From: Chloroflexota bacterium
GTDB lineage: Bacteria > Chloroflexota > Anaerolineae > CG2-30-64-16
Direction of reading: 5' to 3'
Assembly: GCA_029555885.1 (NCBI GenBank)
Contig: JAKPQT010000066.1
Coordinates: 1 to 7,646, forward strand
DNA: 7,646 nt
The notes under the pieces are model-generated. The model did no database searches and had not been told where the DNA came from. It was given only the letters and a program-made list of their open reading frames with translations. The number at the start of each line of letters is the position of its first letter. Position 1 is the first letter of the stretch. This document shows, piece after piece, positions 1 to 5,768 of the stretch. Both the position numbers and the translations under genes were made by a program.

Positions 1-833
1 GCCGCGGCCAGCTTGAGCAGCAGCTTCTCCCACTTGATCGGCGGGAAGCGGATCGGCATGTCGCGGTCGAACGTCTCGCTGTTCGTCCAGCAGCGCAGCC
101 CGTGGCGATCGGCCAGCGCCTTATTGACGGCCAGATAGTCGGCGAGCTCGTGGAAATCCACATGGCCGTCCTGGAACGCAACGATATCCACCGCGCCGCT
201 GATGCCCGCCATGATCTCACCCCATTCCTGCTCATGCTGGGCCACGGTCAGCGTATCGGCGCGCGCGGCCGGGTCCAGCCCCGCGGCCTTGATGCCCTGC
301 ATCCACGGCGAGATGAGCACCGGCAGGTTGCCGGAGATGGCCTTGCAGTGGCGGCCCATCGTGGCATAGATTTCGATGATGCCCTTGATGCGGCGGCTGA
401 CCTCCTGGGTGAGATACCACCCTCGGAACGCCGGATGGCAGCCATAGCGTGCCCACACTTCGTCGACGACGCCGCGGTTCAGGTCCAGCTCGGTCTGCCA
501 CTCGCCCGCATACCAGTAGCGGCCCGAATCATACGTACCGAAGTAGAAGCCCATATCGTACTTCTGCGCGAGATCAAGGAATAGGGCGACCAGGTCAACC
601 GGCGGGCGGTGACAGCCTTCACGCGCAATCAGGAATTCAGAGGGATAGGTCAGCCAGCGCTTCAGGCCTGAGCGGATGAGGATCACGGTGTCGATGCCGA
701 TGGCTCGCATGGCAGCAAAGTCGGCATCCCATTGGACCGGTCCCCAGTTCTGATGAGGGATGTCATACGAGATTTCGTCCAGAAACGTGCCGGTCAGGGG
801 AATTGCGGCAGGCGTGGCAAGGGCATGGTTCAT
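1..833 (-). CDS. DUF4434 family TIM-barrel protein, glycosidase-like (N-terminal part, C-terminus outside the window)
   Basis: Reading leftward from the ATG at 833-831 gives 277 uninterrupted codons that run off the left edge. An AGGAG site (complement of 841-845) lies 7 nt upstream and supports this start. The N-terminus carries GTFLDEISYDIPHQNWG (residues 15-31), then AIGIDTVILIRSG (44-56), FYFGTYDSG (96-104), GWYLTQE (138-144) and WTNSETF (249-255). This succession of strand-helix units and motifs matches, from memory, the DUF4434 family, a putative glycoside hydrolase-like TIM barrel. Glu144 and Glu253 sit at the ends of predicted strands and are candidate acid/base and nucleophile residues; that is inference. 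There is no signal peptide, so the protein is probably cytoplasmic. The substrate is unknown. It lies downstream of the DUF4157 pair on the same strand, but 200 nt and a palindrome separate them, so it is probably a separate transcription unit. Confidence 0.85.
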   Translation of the reverse strand, partial: MNHALATPAAIPLTGTFLDEISYDIPHQNWGPVQWDADFAAMRAIGIDTVILIRSGLKRWLTYPSEFLIAREGCHRPPVDLVALFLDLAQKYDMGFYFGTYDSGRYWYAGEWQTELDLNRGVVDEVWARYGCHPAFRGWYLTQEVSRRIKGIIEIYATMGRHCKAISGNLPVLISPWMQGIKAAGLDPAARADTLTVAQHEQEWGEIMAGISGAVDIVAFQDGHVDFHELADYLAVNKALADRHGLRCWTNSETFDRDMPIRFPPIKWEKLLLKLAA

Positions 834-920
834 GGCGTTGCTCCTGTTGGCGACGCCAGAAAAGGTCATGGCTTGGTGTCTATCCGAGGACTTGTCAGGC
901 TCAGTCCGGCTATGGAATAG

Positions 921-992
921 CTCACGCCAAGCTGCAAAGAGCGCAAAGGATTCTACCTGATATTCTGTGCGTACTTGGCGGCTTGGCGTGAG
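921..992. repeat. Imperfect palindromic intergenic element (copy 1)
   Basis: Bases 921-952 and the reverse complement of 961-992 match at 25 of 32 positions around an 8-nt loop. The outer 12 bases, CTCACGCCAAGC, match perfectly. The internal sequence contains GCGCAAAG, which resembles the arm of the palindrome at 5696-5768 (CCGCAAAG). The element sits between the 3' end of the 125-aa gene and the start of the DUF4434 gene. It could form a hairpin and weaken read-through, but no T-tract follows in either direction, so it is not a classical intrinsic terminator. It is more likely a dispersed palindromic repeat of the genome. Confidence 0.7.
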
Positions 993-1033
993 CTTCGTGG
1001 CAAAACCGATGCGAGCAAGTGCCGAATGGGCTC

Positions 1034-1411
1034 CTAGCCCTCTGCGCTCCGGCAGTCGAGGCGGCAGGCGCGTTCCAGGTCCAGCAGGTACGGGTCGGGC
1101 ATCCGGCCAATGATGCGATACCTGGGCGGAATTTGCTTGCAGAAGATGCGCCCCCGGACGAGCAGGCTCGCACCATCGTTCTCCTCGATAAACAGGTCGC
1201 GCAGGGAACCTTTTGGTGGCGCCAGAATGATGGTGGTGCCATCGTACAGCAGGAGCCTGTGGACGGCAAATGCCCGCTCGCGGGGAAACGCGTACTCGCC
1301 TTCGATGTCGATGACCTGACCCTCATGCGCGTCCAGGCAGGTCCGCGCCGTGCAGACGAGGTACTCCGCCAGCCTGTCACTGGGTGTCATGCCGTCCACA
1401 CTCTCAGTCAT
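1034..1411 (-). CDS. Hypothetical 125-aa protein translationally coupled to the DUF4157 protein
   Basis: I do not recognise a named family. The ATG at 1411-1409 lies inside the end of the upstream gene, and the two reading frames share the eight bases ATGACTGA. Ribosomes finishing the DUF4157 gene could therefore restart here. The protein is compact and mixed alpha/beta, with no signal peptide or membrane segment. A helical N-terminus (residues 8-28, containing Cys20 and Cys25) is followed by a run of predicted strands: GQVIDIEGEYAF (31-42), HRLLLYDGTTIILAPP (51-66), ASLLVRGRIF (81-90) and YRIIGRMPDPYLLDLE (98-113). This beta-rich pattern could be a small barrel, but I cannot assign a fold. 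The overlap makes an immunity protein, adaptor or chaperone for the upstream effector-like protein a reasonable guess. Another frame over the same bases (1380 to 922) gives a low-complexity Arg/Ser-rich translation and was rejected. Confidence 0.75.
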   Translation of the reverse strand: MTESVDGMTPSDRLAEYLVCTARTCLDAHEGQVIDIEGEYAFPRERAFAVHRLLLYDGTTIILAPPKGSLRDLFIEENDGASLLVRGRIFCKQIPPRYRIIGRMPDPYLLDLERACRLDCRSAEG

Positions 1412-3041
1412 CGGTGTAGAACTTATTCAGAATCCAACCGCTCTGGCCTGTCCGCGCGCCCGATTTGACCTCAACTTTCATCCAGTTCTGCCCCTTGCGG
1501 ATGATCGTAACCTTGTCGCCCTTACTGAGCGTCTTCGTGCCGGTCGGCGTGGCCGGATCCGCCTCGAGATGTACATTGTCCGCGTTGACGATGCCGTTCA
1601 GCGATTCCGGATGTTGCACGACCATCGTCGTGGATTTAGCATCGAGCGCGCCGGTATTCGAGGGCGCTTCAGCCCACGACTGCCCCTTCGACTCCGGCCC
1701 GTACATATCAAAGTAGTACTTCTTGCCTGAGCTGGCGTAGTCTTCGAGGGTGATGTAATCATGGCCCGAAGCCATCAGATTGAAGCCAAAGTGGAAATTG
1801 TAGTTGGTCAGACTTGCACCGGGCATGTCGCGTTCGCTGCCGATGGTGATGCCCTGCCCGACTTTCGGTGCGGCGTACTTGTTGATCCCGTACTTCTGGC
1901 TCAGGAGGTCCTTCTTCGCGGCGTCCAGCGCATCCCACTCTTTGAGCGCATCTACGCGCGTCAGAGTCTTCTTGAACTCGCGCTCGAAGATGCGAACGAA
2001 AATCTCGCCCGACATCTGCTCGGTCGTCGAGACGATGCCGCCGGGCGCATTGTCGTCCGCCTTATAGGTGGACGGCTTGGTGTATTCCTCGGTCGTGCCG
2101 CGCTTGGTAACGCCGACGAAGGACTCGTATCCGGCAGCCTCGGACCCCAGGACTTGTTGGCAGGCCGTGCCGCAGTCGTCGGTCAGCTCAACCTCGCTGC
2201 TCGTCGCCCGATCCAGGATGCGAAACTTCTTGAGCGTCAGCGCGGCGCCACCGGCGGGCGGCGTCACTGAGATATCCTTCCCGGCGAGCTCCTCAATTTT
2301 GACTTTAGATTTGAGTGTGTCCAGCACGCTGTTGGAGTTGGCGATGTTGCTGCTCTGTGCCCAGGCCTCCTGCGTGTGATCCTTGACGGCCATCTTGCCA
2401 TCATCGGACAGGAGGTCATACGGCATCGCGCTGTATGTGGCATAGCGCTGGACGGGACCCGCCGCGGGCGCTGCGATGGAAGCCGCGGGTGGGGGGAGGA
2501 TGTCCCAGGCCGGTTCGCCCCGCACCACACGTTCTGCCACCCTGTCGGCATTGCGCTCATATACGTCACCCACGCGGCCTACACCGCCGGGCACCTGCAC
2601 GCCACTCTGCTGCTGGATAACATGGGCAGCTTCATGTGCGGCCAGGCGCAGATCGGGCAAGCTGCGAAAGGCGAGGTTGGTCCCCGTGGCATAGGCCTCC
2701 GCGCCGATGTTGCTGGCGGTTGCACCTGCCGCGCCGCCGATGTGTGCGCGAACGCCGGTCAGATCATGTGCCGGGCCGAAGGAACGTTGGATTTGCGCCA
2801 GGTGGGGGAGCGGGCTTGCCGGCCCCGCGATGCCTGCCTGCGCTGTCCGGCGGATGTCGTCGGGCTGGAATCTGGAAGAGAACGGCAGGGGACTCGACAC
2901 GCGCAGTTGCACTGCCGGCGCAGGCGCGGCCTGCACCAGGGCTGGCCCATGAACCAAACCCTCGCGCGGCGTCAACATGCCCGCCAACTCTTTGCCATTC
3001 ACCCGTGCGGAAGGCCGTTGTCTGTCCGCAAATGTCCTCAT
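1404..3041 (-). CDS. DUF4157-domain effector-like protein with C-terminal SH3-like domain
   Basis: This 545-aa protein has three parts. Residues 1-70 are a low-complexity, probably disordered leader. Residues about 78-175 are a DUF4157 domain: IQRSFGPAHDLTGVRAHIGG (84-103), AYATGTNLAF (116-125), the zinc-metallopeptidase-like HEAAH (His136, Glu137, His140), then VYERNADRVAERVV (160-173). Residues about 200-480 are unassigned, with DDCGTACQQVLG (288-299), YGINKYAAPKVGQG (384-397), NFHFGFNLMASGHDYITLED (415-434) and MYGPESKGQSW (446-456). Residues about 484-545 resemble a bacterial SH3 domain, with KGDKVTIIRKGQNWMKVEV (507-525) and GQSGWILNKF (532-541). DUF4157 is associated with cargo of extracellular contractile injection systems, so a delivered toxin is the likely role; this is family knowledge plus inference. 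Cys290, His417 and Asp434 could be a papain-like triad. There is no signal peptide, consistent with loading into an injection system. GAGG, 8 nt before the ATG at 3041, supports the start. Confidence 0.88.
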   Translation of the reverse strand: MRTFADRQRPSARVNGKELAGMLTPREGLVHGPALVQAAPAPAVQLRVSSPLPFSSRFQPDDIRRTAQAGIAGPASPLPHLAQIQRSFGPAHDLTGVRAHIGGAAGATASNIGAEAYATGTNLAFRSLPDLRLAAHEAAHVIQQQSGVQVPGGVGRVGDVYERNADRVAERVVRGEPAWDILPPPAASIAAPAAGPVQRYATYSAMPYDLLSDDGKMAVKDHTQEAWAQSSNIANSNSVLDTLKSKVKIEELAGKDISVTPPAGGAALTLKKFRILDRATSSEVELTDDCGTACQQVLGSEAAGYESFVGVTKRGTTEEYTKPSTYKADDNAPGGIVSTTEQMSGEIFVRIFEREFKKTLTRVDALKEWDALDAAKKDLLSQKYGINKYAAPKVGQGITIGSERDMPGASLTNYNFHFGFNLMASGHDYITLEDYASSGKKYYFDMYGPESKGQSWAEAPSNTGALDAKSTTMVVQHPESLNGIVNADNVHLEADPATPTGTKTLSKGDKVTIIRKGQNWMKVEVKSGARTGQSGWILNKFYTDD

Positions 3042-3059
3042 GGCGATACCTCACAGTGA

Positions 3060-3088
3060 TGCCGATCCGTGTGGCTGTGATATCGGCA
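3060..3088. promoter_or_regulatory. 7-bp perfect inverted repeat in the leader of the DUF4157 gene
   Basis: TGCCGAT (3060-3066) and ATCGGCA (3082-3088) are perfect reverse complements separated by 15 bases. They fall between the predicted -10 box and the ribosome site of the DUF4157 gene, so they could be an operator or a leader-RNA hairpin. One 7-bp repeat with a 15-base loop can occur by chance, so the call is tentative. Confidence 0.3.
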
Positions 3089-3098
3089 CACGCAGGCG

Positions 3099-3128
3099 AT
3101 CTTACCACTTGTGAGATGCTTGTGTCAA
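3099..3128 (-). promoter_or_regulatory. Sigma70-type promoter candidate for the DUF4157 operon
   Basis: On the minus strand a perfect TTGACA (3128-3123) is followed after 18 bases by TAAGAT (3104-3099), which matches four of six bases of the -10 consensus. Transcription would begin near 3092 and leave a leader of about 50 nt before the ATG at 3041. The perfect -35 and acceptable spacing make it the best promoter candidate in the window. Confidence 0.5.
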
Positions 3129-3186
3129 ACTTGTCGGGATAAGGTAGGGTTGCCTGCAACCTCCGGCGCGCAGGCTGCGTAGTGTG

Positions 3187-3192
3187 TATGAT
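3187..3192 (+). promoter_or_regulatory. Possible -10 box for the YbjQ operon
   Basis: TATGAT matches five of six -10 consensus bases and lies 30 bases before the ATG at 3222. No recognisable -35 hexamer stands 16-18 bases upstream, where the sequence is CG-rich. It would produce a leader of about 22 nt that includes the AAGGA ribosome site at 3208-3212. Confidence 0.35.
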
Positions 3193-3221
3193 GGGAACAT
3201 CTTTCGAAAGGATGCATCCAC

Positions 3222-3551
3222 ATGGACCACAGCATGACCTCCACCACCTTCGAGCTGCCCGGCTATCGCGTCGCCCGCAACTTCGGCGTCGTGCGCGGGG
3301 TCACTGTCCGCTCGCGCGGGCTGGTCGGCCAGTTCGCAGCGAGCCTGCGCACCATCGGCGGCGGAAAAATCTACGAGTACGTGAGCTTGTGCGAGGAGAC
3401 ACGCGAGGAAGCGTTCGACCTGATGGTCAAGCATGCCGAGCAGTTGGGCGCCAACGCCATCATCGGCGTGCGCTATGACGCGACCGAGCTGGCCGAGAAC
3501 ATGACCGAGGTCCTGGCCTACGGGACCGCGGTCTGGGTGGAACAGGTCTAG
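3222..3551 (+). CDS. YbjQ / UPF0145 family protein
   Basis: This 109-aa protein matches UPF0145 (YbjQ, often labelled 'heavy-metal-binding domain') in length and motifs: GYRVARNFGVVRGVTVRSRG (14-33), GGGKIYEYVSLCEETREEA (46-64), HAEQLGANAIIGVRYD (71-86) and YGTAVWVE (100-107). The family forms small soluble oligomers of unknown function. The metal-binding label is historical, and nothing in this sequence proves metal binding. AAGGA (3208-3212), 9 nt upstream, supports the ATG at 3222; a second in-frame ATG at 3234 has no comparable ribosome site. The gene heads a four-gene co-directional unit, and the next start is only 4 nt after its stop. In other bacteria YbjQ proteins also occur near small membrane proteins, which fits the GerW-like genes downstream. 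Confidence 0.92.
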   Translation: MDHSMTSTTFELPGYRVARNFGVVRGVTVRSRGLVGQFAASLRTIGGGKIYEYVSLCEETREEAFDLMVKHAEQLGANAIIGVRYDATELAENMTEVLAYGTAVWVEQV

Positions 3552-3555
3552 TCCG

Positions 3556-4887
3556 ATGAACGAGCGAGGCGTTGTCGTAGATCCCCAGGAAGTTCAGACG
3601 GCGATTGCCCGTTACTACGATGCAGACACACAGCATGAGTGGGAGCGTGCGACGCGTCACCCGACCGAGTTTGCCGTTACGCGGCGCGCGCTGGCCCAAC
3701 ATCTGCCGCCCCCGCCCGCGCGTGTGCTCGACTGTGGCGGCGGGCCGGGACGCTATGCCATCGAGCTGGCGCAGCAGGGCTACCAGGTCACCCTGTTCGA
3801 CCTGTCGCCCGGCAACCTGGCGCTGGCCCGCTCAAACGTCGCAGAGGCCGGTGTGACGCTCACCGCAATCGAGCAGGGCACGGCCACCGACCTCTCACGC
3901 TTCGCGGATGACAGTTTCGATGCCGTCCTGCTGATGGGGCCGCTCTATCACCTGCTGACCGAGGCGGAACGCCGGCAGGCCATCGCAGAGGCGCGGCGCG
4001 TGCTCAAGCCGGGCGGGCCGCTCTTCGCGGCATTCATCGCGCGCTACGCTGCGCACAGCGATGCGGCCACGAAGTTCCTCCTGGAGCCGGTCGAACGGCC
4101 GGGGCTGTACGAGCGCATCGAAGAAACCGGGCTGCTCCCGCCTGGTGAAAATGAAGGCTTTGCGGCCTATTTCGCCCGCGCGGAAGAAGCCGCCGGGCTC
4201 TGCTGGGACGCCGGGCTGGAGGTACGCGCGCTGCTCAACGTCGAAGGCCTTGTTGCCGGAAAGGAGCATTACGGCCTGAACCAGTTAACCGGCGCGGCCT
4301 GGGCCTGGTGGGAGGAACTGAACTGGCGGCTGGCCGCCGAGCCTTCCCTGCTGGCCGCGGCGCAGCACTACCTGGTCGTCTCAGTGAAACCGCGATGGCG
4401 CAGGCTGCTGGCAGACATCGTCCGGCAGTGCCGCGCGGCGGGCATCCGCGTGCGCGCGGTCGGCGGGACCGCGCTCGCGCTCCACGGACTGCCCATTCCG
4501 GTCAAGGACATCGATCTCGACCTTGACACGGCAGGGATCTACCGGTTCGGTGAGTTGTTCGCCGACCACACGGTACAGCCCGTAGGCCGCTCGGAGAACG
4601 TGCCGTACCGGTCGCACTTCGGCCGCTTCGACTTCGACGGCCTGGTCGTAGAGGTGATGAGCGACCTGGAATGGCGCGAGGGCGACTCGTGGCGGCCCAT
4701 CGTGAACGTGACCGAAATGGACATCGAACTAGAAGGTGTGCCGGTCACGGTGCCGTGGTTGGAAGAGGAAATGCTCGCCTACGTGCGCCGCGGCAAGCTG
4801 GAGCGCGCGGCACAGGCGCTGCGCTGCTGTGACCAGGCGCGACTGCAGGCGCTGCTGCGCGGGGATGTGAAGACGGGCGTGGTATGA
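3556..4887 (+). CDS. SAM-dependent methyltransferase fused to a nucleotidyltransferase-like domain
   Basis: This 443-aa protein joins two enzymes. Residues about 20-280 are a class I methyltransferase: motif I VLDCGGGPGRYAIELA (57-72), the acidic residue Asp82 in VTLFDLSPGN (78-87) for the SAM ribose, then DAVLLMGPLYHLL (122-134) and ARRVLKPGGPLFAAF (146-160). Its end, YLVVSVKP (272-279), is where free-standing relatives usually stop. Residues about 281-430 are a Pol-beta-superfamily nucleotidyltransferase fold: AVGGTALALHGLPIPVKDID (301-320), with Gly303-Gly304, the metal-binding pair Asp318/Asp320, and a possible third carboxylate at Glu366 in LVVEVM. The Gly-Gly plus DxD arrangement resembles nucleotidyltransferases such as the MNT and AbiEii groups, but the exact family is unclear. 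Neither substrate is evident. The gene starts 4 nt after ybjQ and overlaps an alternative downstream start by ATGA. The protein is probably soluble. Confidence 0.88.
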   Translation: MNERGVVVDPQEVQTAIARYYDADTQHEWERATRHPTEFAVTRRALAQHLPPPPARVLDCGGGPGRYAIELAQQGYQVTLFDLSPGNLALARSNVAEAGVTLTAIEQGTATDLSRFADDSFDAVLLMGPLYHLLTEAERRQAIAEARRVLKPGGPLFAAFIARYAAHSDAATKFLLEPVERPGLYERIEETGLLPPGENEGFAAYFARAEEAAGLCWDAGLEVRALLNVEGLVAGKEHYGLNQLTGAAWAWWEELNWRLAAEPSLLAAAQHYLVVSVKPRWRRLLADIVRQCRAAGIRVRAVGGTALALHGLPIPVKDIDLDLDTAGIYRFGELFADHTVQPVGRSENVPYRSHFGRFDFDGLVVEVMSDLEWREGDSWRPIVNVTEMDIELEGVPVTVPWLEEEMLAYVRRGKLERAAQALRCCDQARLQALLRGDVKTGVV

Positions 4888-4895
4888 CTGCGCCC

Positions 4896-4903
4896 AAGGA
4901 GGT
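4896..4903 (+). promoter_or_regulatory. Strong Shine-Dalgarno site that favours a TTG start at 4908
   Basis: AAGGAGGT lies inside the first codons of the frame that opens at ATG 4884 and ends 4 nt before an in-frame TTG at 4908. The ATG at 4884 has no good ribosome site upstream. The site therefore supports TTG as the main start of the gene at 4908-5273. Confidence 0.6.
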
Positions 4904-4907
4904 ACGC

Positions 4908-5273
4908 TTGGCTGAGTTGGTAAAGTCAGAGGAACGGATCGACCGGGAGTTAACCGGTGAGCCGGTGATCGTGCAAGGCGGAACGCTCGTACCAGTCGCG
5001 CGGCTGCAAGGGAAAGTGTGGCGCGGTCCGGCAGAACAACCGGCCGGCGGCAACGTGCACTTCGAGGCAGGGTACGTACACCTTACGCCGATGCGCGCGG
5101 TGGTCACGGATGTGAGCGGCCAAGAGCAGACGGTCGCCATCACCGACCCGACTGGCGAGGCGTTGCGCGGCATCAGATCCGCCGCGGCCGGCATTGCCGG
5201 TGTGTGCCTGGCGCTGATCGTAGCGGCCAGGCTCTGGCATACAGTGATAGCAATCAGGAGGTCTGGACGATGA
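4908..5273 (+). CDS. GerW/YtfJ-like small membrane protein (diverged paralogue of the next gene)
   Basis: From the TTG at 4908 the protein has 121 residues. The in-frame ATG at 4884, which overlaps the previous stop as ATGA, would give 129. The soluble part contains GEPVIVQGGTLVPVARL (17-33), which lines up with GEPMREGATTIIPVAAV in the next gene. A possible single membrane segment follows at about residues 91-110, with a basic tail (RRSGR). The GEP...IPV pattern is characteristic of the GerW/YtfJ family, known from spore germination in Bacillus but common in non-sporulating bacteria. This copy lacks the glycine-rich stretch of its neighbour, so it is a degenerate or specialised member. Nothing else here points to sporulation. 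The stop TGA overlaps the next ATG by 4 nt, indicating co-translation. Confidence 0.75.
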   Translation: MAELVKSEERIDRELTGEPVIVQGGTLVPVARLQGKVWRGPAEQPAGGNVHFEAGYVHLTPMRAVVTDVSGQEQTVAITDPTGEALRGIRSAAAGIAGVCLALIVAARLWHTVIAIRRSGR

Positions 5274-5677
5274 ACGAGAAGTACGAAGCGCCCTCGATTC
5301 CGATCGAGGAAATGCTCAAGACGCTGAACGCGTCCAGCGTGTTCGGAGAGCCGATGCGCGAGGGCGCCACGACGATCATACCGGTGGCTGCGGTATCGTA
5401 TGCCTTCGGTGCGGGGGGCGGTTACGGCAAGCCGCCGGCGGGCGAGGCCGCGGCAGCCGGTGAGGCAGCGGCAGAGAGCGAGACCGGTGAAGGCGGCGGA
5501 AGTGGCGGCGGCGGCGGCGGTCGTGCGAAGCCGGTGGGCTACATCCGGCTGGATGCCGACGGCGCGCACTTCGAGTCGATCCAGGATGAATCGCGCATCG
5601 CGCTCGCCGGCATCGCGATGGTGGCCTGGGCGATCTTCTGGATCACCGCGACGATCCGCGCGTTCGTGAAGAAGTAG
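5270..5677 (+). CDS. GerW/YtfJ (Spore_YtfJ) family protein with C-terminal membrane segment
   Basis: The ATG at 5270 is preceded by AGGAGGT (5256-5262) at 7 nt, which fixes the start and rejects the longer frame beginning at 5018. The 135-aa product shows the family core: IEEMLKTLNASSVFGEPMRE (12-31), TTIIPVAAVSYAFGAGGGYG (34-53), an Ala/Glu/Gly-rich linker (about 54-84, with a run of glycines), then KPVGYIRLDADGAHFESI (87-104). A hydrophobic span at about 109-131 (ALAGIAMVAWAIFWITATIR) is probably a membrane helix with a short basic tail (KK), so the core is likely tethered to the membrane face. GerW-type proteins are of unsettled biochemical function. The gene ends a four-gene unit, and a large palindrome lies 18 nt after its stop. 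Confidence 0.85.
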   Translation: MNEKYEAPSIPIEEMLKTLNASSVFGEPMREGATTIIPVAAVSYAFGAGGGYGKPPAGEAAAAGEAAAESETGEGGGSGGGGGGRAKPVGYIRLDADGAHFESIQDESRIALAGIAMVAWAIFWITATIRAFVKK

Positions 5678-5695
5678 CGCATTCGGCCGTACAAT

Positions 5696-5768
5696 TGAAC
5701 CGCGAAGACGCTAAGACCGCAAAGAAACCTCTACTAAGACTTTGCGTTCTTGGCGTCTTCGCGGTTCA
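5696..5768. repeat. Near-perfect palindromic element between convergent genes (copy 2)
   Basis: Arms 5696-5724 and 5740-5768 are reverse complements at 27 of 29 positions around a 15-base loop. The arms begin TGAACCGCGAAGACGC and end CGCAAAG. The element separates the convergent GerW-like and HAD genes. The outer three bases of the right arm (5766-5768) are the TGA stop of the HAD gene. A hairpin this long could act as a bidirectional transcription block or protect mRNA 3' ends, but no T-tract follows it. Related GCGAAG/GCAAAG repeats are scattered through many Chloroflexota-type genomes, from memory, so a mobile or selfish dispersed repeat is likely. Confidence 0.88.

Noticed and set aside
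102..584. Plus-strand open frame of 160 codons
   Set aside because: It lies opposite the DUF4434 gene, whose motifs and ribosome site are clear. The translation is a His/Arg/Ala-rich shadow of GC-rich DNA.
922..1380. Minus-strand open frame of 152 codons overlapping the 125-aa gene
   Set aside because: It runs through the palindrome at 921-992, has Arg/Ser-rich composition and no good ribosome site. The 1034-1411 frame has a coupled start and protein-like composition.
2376..3059. Plus-strand open frame of 227 codons
   Set aside because: It is antisense to the DUF4157 domain, with a Cys/Arg/Gly-rich translation and no recognisable motif.
5018..5269. Upstream extension of the second GerW-like gene (start at 5018)
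   Set aside because: The extension overlaps the first GerW-like gene in another frame and is Arg/Gly-rich. AGGAGGT at 5256-5262 fixes the real start at 5270.
5435..5523. Glycine-rich stretch as a possible frameshift or assembly artefact
   Set aside because: The frame stays open on both sides and joins two parts of a GerW-like core; glycine-rich linkers are usual in this family.
4745..5569. Minus-strand open frame of 274 codons
   Set aside because: It is opposite three genes with good starts and family motifs; the translation is Ala/Arg/Ser/Thr-rich without domain features.
5696..5768. Classical intrinsic terminator
   Set aside because: The hairpin is strong, but no run of T follows it in either direction, so only a non-classical termination or 3'-end role is possible.
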